From assembly GCF_036010325.1 (NCBI RefSeq), contig NZ_CP108549.1, forward strand, positions 682,001-746,000: a DNA stretch of 64,000 nt. Direction: 5' to 3'. The first letter of the stretch is position 1; every line of letters starts with the position of its first letter. This DNA comes from Streptomyces sp. NBC_01210 (GTDB lineage: Bacteria; Actinomycetota; Actinomycetes; Streptomycetales; Streptomycetaceae). This document shows, piece by piece, positions 11,391 through 19,296 of the stretch. The notes under the pieces are model-generated. The model had not been told where the DNA came from. It did no database searches and saw only the letters and a program-made list of their open reading frames with translations. The position numbers and the translations under genes are program-made.

Positions 11391-12215
11391 TCAGGCGCGC
11401 CGGAAGACCGGCGGGCGCTTCTCGGCGAAGGCGCGGGAGCCTTCCTTGGCGTCGGCGGTGTCGAAAATCGGCCAGCCGCGTTTCAGCTCGGTGGCCAGGC
11501 CCTCGGTCTCGGTCAGCTCGGCGGTCTCGTAGACCGATGCCTTCACGGCCTCGACGGCGAGCGGTCCGCAGGCGTTGATCTGCTCGGCGATGGCGAGGGC
11601 CTTCTCCAGCGCGGTGCCGTCGGGGACGACGTGGCCGATGAGCCCGATCCGCTGCGCCTCTTGCGCGCTGTACGGGCGGCCGGTGAGCAGCATTTCCAGG
11701 GCGTGTGTCCGTGGGATCTGGCGCTGAAGCCGTACGGTCGAGCCGCCGATCGGGAAAAGGCCCCGCTTGACCTCGAAGAGGCCGAAGGTGGCGCTCTCGC
11801 CCGCGACCCGGATGTCGGTGCCCTGGAGGATCTCTGTGCCGCCGGCGACGCAGTACCCCTCGACGGCGGCGATCACCGGTTTACGGGGACGGTGGTGGCG
11901 CAGCATCGCCTTCCAGTGCAGATCCGGGTCGGCGTTCATCCGGTCCCGGTAGTGCTCTCCTTCCATCCCCTTGCCCGCGAGGGCCTTCAGATCCATGCCG
12001 GCGCAGAAGGAGCCGCCCGCGCCCGTCAGCACGATGGAGCGGATCGCGTCGTCCTCGTCCGCCTCCAGCCAGCCGTCGTGCAGCCCGACCAGCATCGGCA
12101 TCGAGAGCGCGTTCTTCGCCTCGGGCCTGTTCAAGGTGAGCACCAGCGTGGCGCCTTCGCGCTGCACGGTGAGGTGTTCGGTACCACCGTGTTCGGTACC
12201 ACCGTGTTGTCCCAT
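11391..12215 (-). CDS. Enoyl-CoA hydratase/isomerase family protein
   Basis: A 274-residue crotonase-fold protein. The oxyanion-hole segments are LTGAGGSFCAGMDLKAL and EGYCVAGGTEIL, followed by FGLFEVKRGLFPIGGS. It should hydrate or isomerise an acyl-CoA in beta-oxidation. The start at 12215 has a GGGAGG site 7 nt upstream; the longer frame is rejected because it runs through the divergent promoter. A duplicated 15-bp unit encodes GGTEHGGTEH at the N-terminus. It is the first gene of a four-gene operon and is divergent from an acyl-CoA ligase, with a shared inverted repeat between them. Confidence 0.93.
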   Translation of the reverse strand: MGQHGGTEHGGTEHLTVQREGATLVLTLNRPEAKNALSMPMLVGLHDGWLEADEDDAIRSIVLTGAGGSFCAGMDLKALAGKGMEGEHYRDRMNADPDLHWKAMLRHHRPRKPVIAAVEGYCVAGGTEILQGTDIRVAGESATFGLFEVKRGLFPIGGSTVRLQRQIPRTHALEMLLTGRPYSAQEAQRIGLIGHVVPDGTALEKALAIAEQINACGPLAVEAVKASVYETAELTETEGLATELKRGWPIFDTADAKEGSRAFAEKRPPVFRRA

Positions 12216-12280
12216 GTGCAGACCTCCCGTCTCGAGACCTAGAACAGGTTGCAGTAGGCCGGGGTCCAGTTCAATAGTTT

Positions 12281-12297
12281 TCTGACAGACAGTCAGA
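12281..12297. promoter_or_regulatory. Putative TetR-type operator (TCTGA-N7-TCAGA)
   Basis: A 17-bp inverted repeat TCTGACAGACAGTCAGA sits between the divergent hydratase operon and acyl-CoA ligase gene. The same arrangement (TCTGA, seven bases, TCAGA) recurs at 24595-24611 upstream of the nitronate monooxygenase/ligase operon. Size and symmetry suit a TetR-family repressor of acyl-CoA metabolism; the regulator is not encoded nearby. Confidence 0.6.
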
Positions 12298-12393
12298 TTT
12301 CTTCTGCGGCACCCCTTCCCAGTTGTGCCGACCGGCGCTCTAATGACCGCCGAGCCGAAGTTCGCCGGGTGTCGCCGGGGGTCAGGAGGAACG

Positions 12394-14016
12394 GTGGAGT
12401 ACAACCTTGCCGACCTGTTCGAATCGGTCGTCGATGTGGTGCCGGACCGCGAGGCGCTCGTGTACATCGACCATCCCGGTACGGGCGCCGAGCGCAGGCT
12501 CAGCTACGCGGAACTCGACGCGGCGGCCAATCGCGTCGCACACCATCTGATCGATGCGGGCATCGAGCCCGGCGAGCATCTCGGCCTGCATCTCTACAAC
12601 GGCATCGAGTATCTGCAGACCGTCCTCGGCTGCCTCAAGGCACGGATCGTGCCGGTCAACGTCAACTACCGGTATGTGGAGGAGGAGCTGGTCTACCTCT
12701 ACCGCGACGCCGATCTCGCCGCGCTCGTCTTCGACGCGGAGTTCACCGAGCGGGTCGCGGCCACGTTGCCGCAGACGGGGAAGCTGAGGCATGTGGTGCG
12801 CGTGGGTACGCCGCCGGACGGCTCGCCGCGGCTGTCCACCGTCGCCTTCACGGAGGCCGAGGCTGCCGCCTCACCCGAGCGCGGCTTTGGGGCACGCTCC
12901 GCGGACGACCAGTTCATCATCTACACCGGCGGCACCACCGGTATGCCCAAGGGCGTGATGTGGCGCCAGGAGGACCTGTTCTTCGCCGGGCTCGGCGGCG
13001 GCGCACCGACAGGCGAGCCGGTTGCCGCACCCGAGGAGCTAGCCGAGCGGGTGGCCGCGGGCGGTGACGGCATCACCTTCTTTCCCACTCCGCCGCTGAT
13101 GCACGGCACCTCCACCCTCACCGCGTTCATCGCCTTCAACTTCGGCCAACGGATCGTCATCCACCGCAAGTTCGCGCCGGAAGAAGTGCTCCGCACGATC
13201 GAGAAGGAGAAGGTCACCAGCGTGTCGCTGGTCGGCGACGCGATGCTGCGGCCGTTGATCGACGCGCTTTCGGGGCCGCTCAAGGGCACCGACTGCTCCT
13301 CGGTGTTCAGCGTCTCGAGCTCCGGCGCGATCATGTCGGACACCGTGCGCGCGCAGTTCGCTGCGCTGGTGCCGCATGTGATGCTGCTGAACAACTTCGG
13401 CTCGTCGGAGTCCGGTTTCAACGGCACCGCGACCGACGACTCAGGACCGGAGAAGGGCTTCAGACTGCGGGTCAACGCCCGTACGGCGGTGGTCGACCCG
13501 GCCACGTACGAACCGGTGAAGCCGGGTCAGCCGGGCCGCGTCGCCCAGCGCGGACACGTCCCGCTCGGCTACTACAACGACCCGAAGAAGACCGCCGAGA
13601 CCTTCTTCCAGCGCGGCGACGAGCGGTGGGTGCTGCTCGGCGACATGGCGACGGTCGACGAAGAGGGCGTCGTCACCGTTCTCGGACGCGGCTCGCAGTG
13701 CATCAACACCGGTGGCGAGAAGGTGTATCCGGAGGAGGTCGAGCAGGCGCTCAAGTCGCATCCGGACGTGTACGACGCGCTGGTCGCCGGGGTGCCGGAC
13801 ACCAGGTGGGGCAACCATGTCGCGGCCGTGGTGCAGGTCCGCGACGGCGCGCTCACGCCGACGCTGGAGGACATCCAGTCGCACTGCCGCACCCGGCTCG
13901 CCGGCTACAAGATCCCGCGTCAGCTGGTGATCGCACCGGAGATTCAGCGTTCACCGAGCGGCAAGGCGGACTACCGCTGGGCCCGGACGGTCGCGGTGGA
14001 GTCGGCCGCGCAATGA
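12394..14016 (+). CDS. Acyl-CoA synthetase (FadD3/FadD19-like)
   Basis: A 540-residue ANL-superfamily ligase that should activate a carboxylic acid as its acyl-CoA through an acyl-adenylate. The AMP-binding motif is YTGGTTGMPKGVMW; later motifs are NNFGSSESG, LGDMATVDEEG and, at the C-terminus, PSGKADYRW with the catalytic Lys. The GGTTGMPKGVMWR pattern recalls actinobacterial steroid-side-chain ligases (FadD19 type), from memory. I use GTG 12394, which has an AGGAGG site 5 nt upstream (VEYNLADLFESVVD); the frame extends 23 codons further up to an ATG without such a site. Divergent from the hydratase operon across the 12281 operator. Confidence 0.92.
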   Translation: MEYNLADLFESVVDVVPDREALVYIDHPGTGAERRLSYAELDAAANRVAHHLIDAGIEPGEHLGLHLYNGIEYLQTVLGCLKARIVPVNVNYRYVEEELVYLYRDADLAALVFDAEFTERVAATLPQTGKLRHVVRVGTPPDGSPRLSTVAFTEAEAAASPERGFGARSADDQFIIYTGGTTGMPKGVMWRQEDLFFAGLGGGAPTGEPVAAPEELAERVAAGGDGITFFPTPPLMHGTSTLTAFIAFNFGQRIVIHRKFAPEEVLRTIEKEKVTSVSLVGDAMLRPLIDALSGPLKGTDCSSVFSVSSSGAIMSDTVRAQFAALVPHVMLLNNFGSSESGFNGTATDDSGPEKGFRLRVNARTAVVDPATYEPVKPGQPGRVAQRGHVPLGYYNDPKKTAETFFQRGDERWVLLGDMATVDEEGVVTVLGRGSQCINTGGEKVYPEEVEQALKSHPDVYDALVAGVPDTRWGNHVAAVVQVRDGALTPTLEDIQSHCRTRLAGYKIPRQLVIAPEIQRSPSGKADYRWARTVAVESAAQ

Positions 14017-14067
14017 CCTTCCGGCCTGCCTCGCGCGCCCGGGGCTGCCGGACGCGCGAACCCAGGG

Positions 14068-14697
14068 TCAGTCGCCGCAGACGGACCGCAGCGAGCGGGC
14101 CAGCGCGATGGAATGGAGCGCGTCGAGCTGCCGCTCGTGCCGTACGTGTGCTGCCGAGGCGATCAGCAGGCCGTCGCAGTACGGAGCCGGCCGGGCCGAT
14201 GCGGAGTCGGCGATGCTCCGGACGAGAGCGGCATTGACGCGGTTGATCTCCTTGCGTACCTCCTCGAGGTCGGGCCGTTCCGTCGGGGCCTGCGAAGAAT
14301 CCGCGTCCCAGCGGTGGAACAGGGCGCGCTGGACAAGCTTGTTGGCCTCGATCTGGTCGCGGAAGATCCGGACTGTCGCCTCGGGGTCCGCACCGAGATC
14401 GCGGGCCTGCTGCGCCACGCTGTCGAGCACCTGCTTCTCCCGGGCCGGGTCGTCGATGGGACTGCCTGTGCCGTATTTGGCCGCTGCGACCAGATCGGCG
14501 GTGGTGAGCCGCTGGGCGGAGAGATCAGCGATCGTGTGCAGGCCTGCGTACGAGCCGGAACGTACAGCGGCCGCAGGGACCGAGGCCGACGCCCGGGGCG
14601 CGGCCGGGGCGGCGGAGGCCGTGCCCGCCCCCGTGAACAGCACGGTCATGGCGGCACCTGCGGCCATCAAACACCTTGTGGACACACTCAGTTGCAC
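14068..14697 (-). CDS. Secreted chorismate mutase, AroQ gamma class
   Basis: A 209-residue precursor with a Sec signal peptide (hydrophobic CLMAAGAAMTVLFTGAGTASA, likely cut after ASA). The mature part matches the exported chorismate mutase pattern of the M. tuberculosis *MtCM type: DLSAQRLTTADLVAAAKYGT, IDDPAREKQVLD, then FRDQIEANKLVQRALFHRW. These Arg, Lys and Gln residues line the active site in that family. It converts chorismate to prephenate, though an extracellular role is not understood. I chose GTG 14697, which has GGGGAG just upstream; the open frame extends further but loses the signal peptide. Confidence 0.88.
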   Translation of the reverse strand: MQLSVSTRCLMAAGAAMTVLFTGAGTASAAPAAPRASASVPAAAVRSGSYAGLHTIADLSAQRLTTADLVAAAKYGTGSPIDDPAREKQVLDSVAQQARDLGADPEATVRIFRDQIEANKLVQRALFHRWDADSSQAPTERPDLEEVRKEINRVNAALVRSIADSASARPAPYCDGLLIASAAHVRHERQLDALHSIALARSLRSVCGD

Positions 14698-14901
14698 GCG
14701 CTCCCCTTCTCGGATCGATGAATCGGGGTTGATCGTACGCGGCGGGGCCGGCTGCCGGGCAGGCGCGCCCAAAGGTGCCCCGCCGTGCCGAAGCCGGGCC
14801 GTCAATCGATGCGGCATATCTGCCGCGCCCACCGGAGCCGCTCGCTCCTATCCTGGTGAGGGGGTGGTCCGGCTCGCGGAGAGCGGGAAGGGAGCCGCCG
14901 C

Positions 14902-15443
14902 GTGGCTGAACAGATCACCGGTAACGATCAAGCGATCAAGCAGGCGAGGGACGCCGCCGCCCGCGAGGCGTGGGCCGACGTGTATGGCGCCCCGACGAAC
15001 TGGTGCCCGCGGGTCTCTTCCACTACTGGAAGGGCACCTTCAGTCACGGCCTGCCGGACGGGGCCATCGACGCGTACGTCGAGCACGGCGCCACGACCCC
15101 GTCCATCCAGAGCGCGACGGTGGTGTTCCCCATCGACGGCGCCTGCCACAGGGTCGGACCCGAGGAGACCGCGTTCTCCTACCGGGACGTCGACTTCTCC
15201 ACCACGCTCAGCCCGACCCTCACCACCCGCGAGGACTGCGAGGCGCAGAAGGACTGGGTACGCGGCTTCTTCACGGCGCTCCAGCCGTACTCCGCGGAGG
15301 GCGGCTACGTGAACTTCATGGACCACGACGACCAGGACCGCGTCCGGACCAACTACCGGCAGAATTACGACCGTCTGACGGCAATCAAACGGCGCTACGA
15401 CCCGGGCAACCTGTTCCGCCTGAACCACAACATCGCGCCCTGA
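14902..15443 (+). pseudogene. Truncated FAD-linked oxidase remnant (berberine-bridge C-terminus)
   Basis: Two frames overlap. The frame from GTG 14902, which has a GGGAAGGGAG site, reads MAEQITGNDQAIKQARDAAA and then drifts into a non-coding composition. The second frame, from about 14985 to the stop at 15443, encodes the C-terminal domain of berberine-bridge-type flavoproteins, ending YVNFMDHD and YDPGNLFRLNHNI. The whole FAD-binding PP-loop domain is missing. The unit is therefore a deletion relic, perhaps an unrelated N-terminus fused out of frame to a BBE tail. Confidence 0.65.
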
Positions 15444-15532
15444 CAAGCAATCGCAGCCCGCCGCGGGCGGACATCGCATCGCCCGCCTCCGGACCGTTCT
15501 GTACGGATCCTGATCCGAGCCGGCCCTCGGCG

Positions 15533-16069
15533 TCAGCTCTCGTCGTCGGCCGGGCCGAGGATGCGCTCGCCGTTGAAGATGCCGAGCTGCTCCCGGTACA
15601 GCTCCAGCGGCACCCCGTTGGGGTCGCGGATGTACAGGCTGTCCTCGACCCCGCGGTCGGGGCCGAGATACTCGATGCCCGCCCCGTCCATCGCCTTGCG
15701 GGCCGCGTCGTACTGCGCCGCGCTCACCGACAGGGCGAGATGCTGCACCCCGCCGATGGTCTCCTTGAGGGGCGGGTGTGCGTGGCCGGGGAAGTCGAAG
15801 AAGCCCAGCAGATTTCCATGGCCGATGTCGAAGAAGAAATGGGTGGAGCCGCGGTAGTCGCGATTCTCCACGATCTCGACCAGCGGGAAGCCCAGGAACT
15901 CCTGGTAGAAGCGGATGGTCTTCTCGACGTCGCGACAGATGAAGGCCACGTGGTGGATGCCGCGGGCGGTGGTCGGGGGCCGGTCGGTGATCGGGCGCAG
16001 ATAGCGCTGCCGCAGCTTCTCCCTGCGGGCGAGTACGGCGTCGAGCTCGGCGCCCTCGGGCTGAGGCAT
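15533..16069 (-). CDS. VOC (glyoxalase/dioxygenase) superfamily protein
   Basis: A 178-residue protein with a single vicinal-oxygen-chelate unit made of two beta-alpha-beta-beta-beta modules: GIHHVAFICRDVEKTIRFYQ, then GGVQHLALSVSA, ending LYIRDPNGVPLELYREQ. The metal-ligand candidates are the His of HHVAF, the His of VQHLAL and the final Glu of LELYR. It could be a dioxygenase, epimerase or lyase; the substrate cannot be read from the sequence. ATG 16069 has an AAGGAGA site upstream. It is divergent from paaK. Confidence 0.88.
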   Translation of the reverse strand: MPQPEGAELDAVLARREKLRQRYLRPITDRPPTTARGIHHVAFICRDVEKTIRFYQEFLGFPLVEIVENRDYRGSTHFFFDIGHGNLLGFFDFPGHAHPPLKETIGGVQHLALSVSAAQYDAARKAMDGAGIEYLGPDRGVEDSLYIRDPNGVPLELYREQLGIFNGERILGPADDES

Positions 16070-16349
16070 CCTGGTCTCCTTCTCGGCGGTTGTTTGCGGG
16101 TTTCAACTACTACCCCGGCATCTTCCCCCCTCACCAGCGGCTCACCGCGACAGGCAGCAGACAACCGTCCGTACGCACCAGTCCGGATCGTCGAGCCGGG
16201 GGAAGCGGCCGCCACCGGCTGAACGACGACCTGGATCGACGCCCCAGCGATGGACCTGCACCCGGAGCGCATCGTGCGGGCCCGAGATTTCTGGGAATCA
16301 ACCCCTTGCCAGGAGATGGGACGGGCTGGATTACTGATCCCGGAACAGC

Positions 16350-16369
16350 ACGACCGAATGATCGGTCGT
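16350..16369. promoter_or_regulatory. Putative PaaR-type (TetR) operator before paaK
   Basis: A perfect inverted repeat with 8-bp arms and a 4-bp centre (ACGACCGA at 16350-16357 and TCGGTCGT at 16362-16369) lies 25 bp before the paaK start codon. ACCG..CGGT half sites with this spacing are typical of TetR-family regulators of phenylacetate catabolism. The rest of the 324-bp divergent region 16070-16393 holds no gene. Confidence 0.55.
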
Positions 16370-16393
16370 CCGGTTTGGGACGGGAGTATCCGA

Positions 16394-17680
16394 ATGACGG
16401 ACCTGCTGGATGCGGCGGAGCGGCTCAGTCGCGAGGAGCTCGAGGCGCTGCAGCTCGAGCGGCTGCGGGCGACCTTGCGCCATGCCTACGAAAACGTCGG
16501 CTTCTACCGGTCGGCCTTCGACAAGGCAGGGCTTCGTCCCGAGGACTGCCGCACGCTCGCCGATCTGTCCCGCTTCCCCTTCACCGCCAAGACCGATCTG
16601 CGGGACAACTATCCGTTCGGGATGTTCGCGGTGGAGCAGTCCGAGGTGCGGCGGATCCATGCCTCCAGCGGGACGACGGGCCGTCCGACGGTCGTCGGTT
16701 ACACCGAGCGCGATCTGGACACCTGGGCGGACGTGGTGGCCCGTTCGATCCGCGCCGCAGGTGGCCGGCCCGGCCACAAGGTCCATGTGGCGTACGGATA
16801 CGGGCTGTTCACCGGCGGCCTCGGCGCGCACTACGGCGCCGAGCGCCTCGGCTGCACGGTCATCCCGGCCTCCGGCGGCATGACCTCGCGCCAGGTGCAG
16901 CTGATCCAGGACTTCCGGCCCGAGATCATCATGGTCACCCCTTCGTACATGCTCACGATCCTCGACGAGTTCGAGCGGCAGGGCGTCGATCCGCGTACCA
17001 CCTCTCTCAAGGTCGGGATCTTCGGCGCGGAGCCGTGGACGGAGGAGATGCGGCGCGAGATCGAGGAGCGGTTTGCGATCGACGCCGTCGACATATACGG
17101 CCTGTCGGAGGTGATGGGGCCGGGCGTGGCGCAGGAGTGTGTGGAGACCAAGGACGGGCTGCACATCTGGGAGGACCATTTCTACCCGGAGGTCGTCGAT
17201 CCCTTCACCGGTGAGGTGCTGCCGGACGGAGACTCCGGTGAGCTGGTCTTCACCTCGCTCACCAAGGAGGCCATGCCGGTGATCCGGTACCGGACGCGGG
17301 ACCTGACGCGGCTGCTGCCGGGTACGGCCCGGGTCTTCCGGCGGATGGAGAAGGTGACCGGGCGCAGCGACGACATGGTGATCCTGCGCGGAGTGAACCT
17401 CTTCCCGACCCAGATCGAGGAGATCGTGCTGCGTACGCCGCATGTCGCCCCACATTTCCAGCTGCGGCTGACTCGTGAGGGCCGTCTCGACGCGCTGACC
17501 GTACGGGCCGAGGCGCGGCCGGAGGCGACGTCCGAGCAGCGCGCGGCCGCCGCGCGGGCGGTCGCGGCGGCCGTGAAGGACGGCATCGGGGTGTCGGTCG
17601 ACGTCGAGGTGCTCGACCCCGGGACGCTGGAGCGTTCGGTGGGCAAGATCAAGCGGATCGTGGATCTCAGGACGAAGTGA
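16394..17680 (+). CDS. paaK: Phenylacetate-CoA ligase family protein
   Basis: A 428-residue ligase of the PaaK type, which makes an aryl-acyl-CoA from the free acid, ATP and CoA. It has the PaaK-specific start ERLRATLRHAYENVGFYRSAFD, the nucleotide motif HASSGTTGRPTVVGYT, then GAEPWTEEMRR, DIYGLSEVMGPG, IRYRTRDLT and a C-terminal Lys in SVGKIKRIVD. ATG 16394 matches the family length; an earlier ATG at 16250 would run through the operator. The 3' end overlaps the convergent ligase gene by 14 bp. No other paa genes are in view, so the true substrate may be another aryl acid. Confidence 0.9.
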   Translation: MTDLLDAAERLSREELEALQLERLRATLRHAYENVGFYRSAFDKAGLRPEDCRTLADLSRFPFTAKTDLRDNYPFGMFAVEQSEVRRIHASSGTTGRPTVVGYTERDLDTWADVVARSIRAAGGRPGHKVHVAYGYGLFTGGLGAHYGAERLGCTVIPASGGMTSRQVQLIQDFRPEIIMVTPSYMLTILDEFERQGVDPRTTSLKVGIFGAEPWTEEMRREIEERFAIDAVDIYGLSEVMGPGVAQECVETKDGLHIWEDHFYPEVVDPFTGEVLPDGDSGELVFTSLTKEAMPVIRYRTRDLTRLLPGTARVFRRMEKVTGRSDDMVILRGVNLFPTQIEEIVLRTPHVAPHFQLRLTREGRLDALTVRAEARPEATSEQRAAAARAVAAAVKDGIGVSVDVEVLDPGTLERSVGKIKRIVDLRTK

Positions 17681-19169
17681 AGCGGTCCCTCAGCTCGCGC
17701 TTGAGGATCTTTCCGCTGGCGTTGCGCGGCAGCTCGTCGACGAACAGGACCTTCTTCGGGGCCTTGAAGTGGGCGAGCTTCTCGCGTGCGTGGTCGATGA
17801 GTTCGGCATCCGTCACCTCACCGCGCGCGACGACAACGGCGGTGACGGCCTCGATCCAGCGTTCGTCGGGCAGGCCGATGACCGCGGTCTCCGCGACGGC
17901 GGGATGGGTGTAGAGGACGTCCTCGACCTGTCGCGAAGCGACCAGTACTCCCCCGGAGTTGATGACGTCCTTCACCCGGTCGACGACCGTGAAGTACCCC
18001 TCGGCGTCCCGGACCGCGAGGTCGCCGGAGTGGAACCAGCCGTCACGGAAGGCCTCTTCGGTCTCCTCCGGCTTGTCCCAGTACCCCTCACAGAGCTGCG
18101 GGGAGCGGTAGACGATCTCACCGGCCGTGCCGTCGGCGACCTCCTTGCCGCTCTTGTCGACGACCTTCGCCTCGACGAAAAGGACGGTCCGTCCGCAGGA
18201 GTCCATCCGGCCCTCGTGCTCGTCCGGGCCGAGAACGGTGGCGAGCGGGCCGATCTCGCTCTGCCCGAAGCAGTTGTAGAAGCCGAGACCGGGCAGCCGC
18301 TCACGGAGCCTCTCGAGCACGGGCACAGGCATGATCGACGCGCCGTAGTACGCCTTGCGCAGGGCGCCGAGGTCGCGGGTGGCGAACTCCGGGTGGTTCG
18401 ACAGGCCGATCCATACGGTGGGCGGTGCGAAGAGACTGTCGGCACGGCCTGCTTCGACGAGGTCGAAGATCCGCGTCGCGTCGGGCGCGTCCAGGATGGT
18501 GTTCTCCGCGCCGACCGCGAGGTACGGCAGCAGAAAGACATGCATCTGGGCGGAGTGGTAGAGCGGCAGCGCGTGGACGGGCCGGTCGGTCTCCCGCAGA
18601 TCGAGGGCGGCAACGGCGCTGACGTACTCGTGGACGAGCGCCCGGTGGGTCATCATCGCGCCCTTGGGCAGGGCGGTGGTGCCGGAGGTGTAGAGCAGCT
18701 GGACCAGGTCCTCGGTCCCCAGCTCGCGCTCGGGTGTGAAACTGCGGGACGTACGCAGCTCGGTCAGCAGCGAGTCGTCCGCGTCGCGCAGCGGCCTGAC
18801 GGGCAGTCCGGCCGGCAGCCGCGGCGCGAGGTCGGGGTCGGCGAGGACGAGAGCGCTGCCCGACTGCTCGATGATGTACGCGAGGTCGTCGCCGGTGAGG
18901 TTCTGGTTGACCGGGACATGGACGAGTCCCGCACGGGCGCAGCCGAGGAAGCCGATGAGATACGCGTCGGAGTTGTGGCCGTAGGAGGCGACCCGCTCCC
19001 CCGGGCGCAGGCCATGGCCGGTGAGGACGGCCGCCGCCGTGGTGACGGCGGCGTCGAGTTCGGCATAGCTCCAGGTCCGGTCCGCGTAGCGCACGGCGGT
19101 GCGGTCGGGGGTGCGCCGTGCGCTGCTTCGCACACCGGCGTCGACTGTGTTGCTGCGTACAGCTGTCAT
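17667..19169 (-). CDS. Fatty-acyl-CoA synthetase
   Basis: A 500-residue ANL ligase. Motifs in order: YTSGTTALPKGAMMTH (phosphate loop), YNCFGQSEIGPLATVL, the hinge region FHSGDLAVRDAEGYFTVVDR, and NASGKILKREL with the catalytic Lys near the C-terminus. It should activate a medium or long acyl chain. The start at 19169 gives MTAVRSNTVDAGVRSSARRTPDRTAVRY, normal for the family; upstream sequence in the frame is not protein-like. A GACCGGCCGGTC palindrome lies 22 bp upstream and may be a regulator site. Convergent, with a 14-bp overlap, with paaK. Confidence 0.92.
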   Translation of the reverse strand: MTAVRSNTVDAGVRSSARRTPDRTAVRYADRTWSYAELDAAVTTAAAVLTGHGLRPGERVASYGHNSDAYLIGFLGCARAGLVHVPVNQNLTGDDLAYIIEQSGSALVLADPDLAPRLPAGLPVRPLRDADDSLLTELRTSRSFTPERELGTEDLVQLLYTSGTTALPKGAMMTHRALVHEYVSAVAALDLRETDRPVHALPLYHSAQMHVFLLPYLAVGAENTILDAPDATRIFDLVEAGRADSLFAPPTVWIGLSNHPEFATRDLGALRKAYYGASIMPVPVLERLRERLPGLGFYNCFGQSEIGPLATVLGPDEHEGRMDSCGRTVLFVEAKVVDKSGKEVADGTAGEIVYRSPQLCEGYWDKPEETEEAFRDGWFHSGDLAVRDAEGYFTVVDRVKDVINSGGVLVASRQVEDVLYTHPAVAETAVIGLPDERWIEAVTAVVVARGEVTDAELIDHAREKLAHFKAPKKVLFVDELPRNASGKILKRELRDRFTSS

Positions 19170-19296
19170 GGCGCGATCCTGGGCGGCGGCGACCGGCCGG
19201 TCAAGTGCTGGATACCGAACGGGATGTTGACACCGCCCGCCCCCGGCTGACTGCATGGACCAACCAGCTTTCACCGCAGTCACGTTGGGAGGCACG

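Noticed and set aside
19191-19202. GACCGGCCGGTC palindrome as an operator for the ligase at 17667
   Set aside because: Such GC palindromes are expected by chance in this composition and it has no second copy at a matching position.
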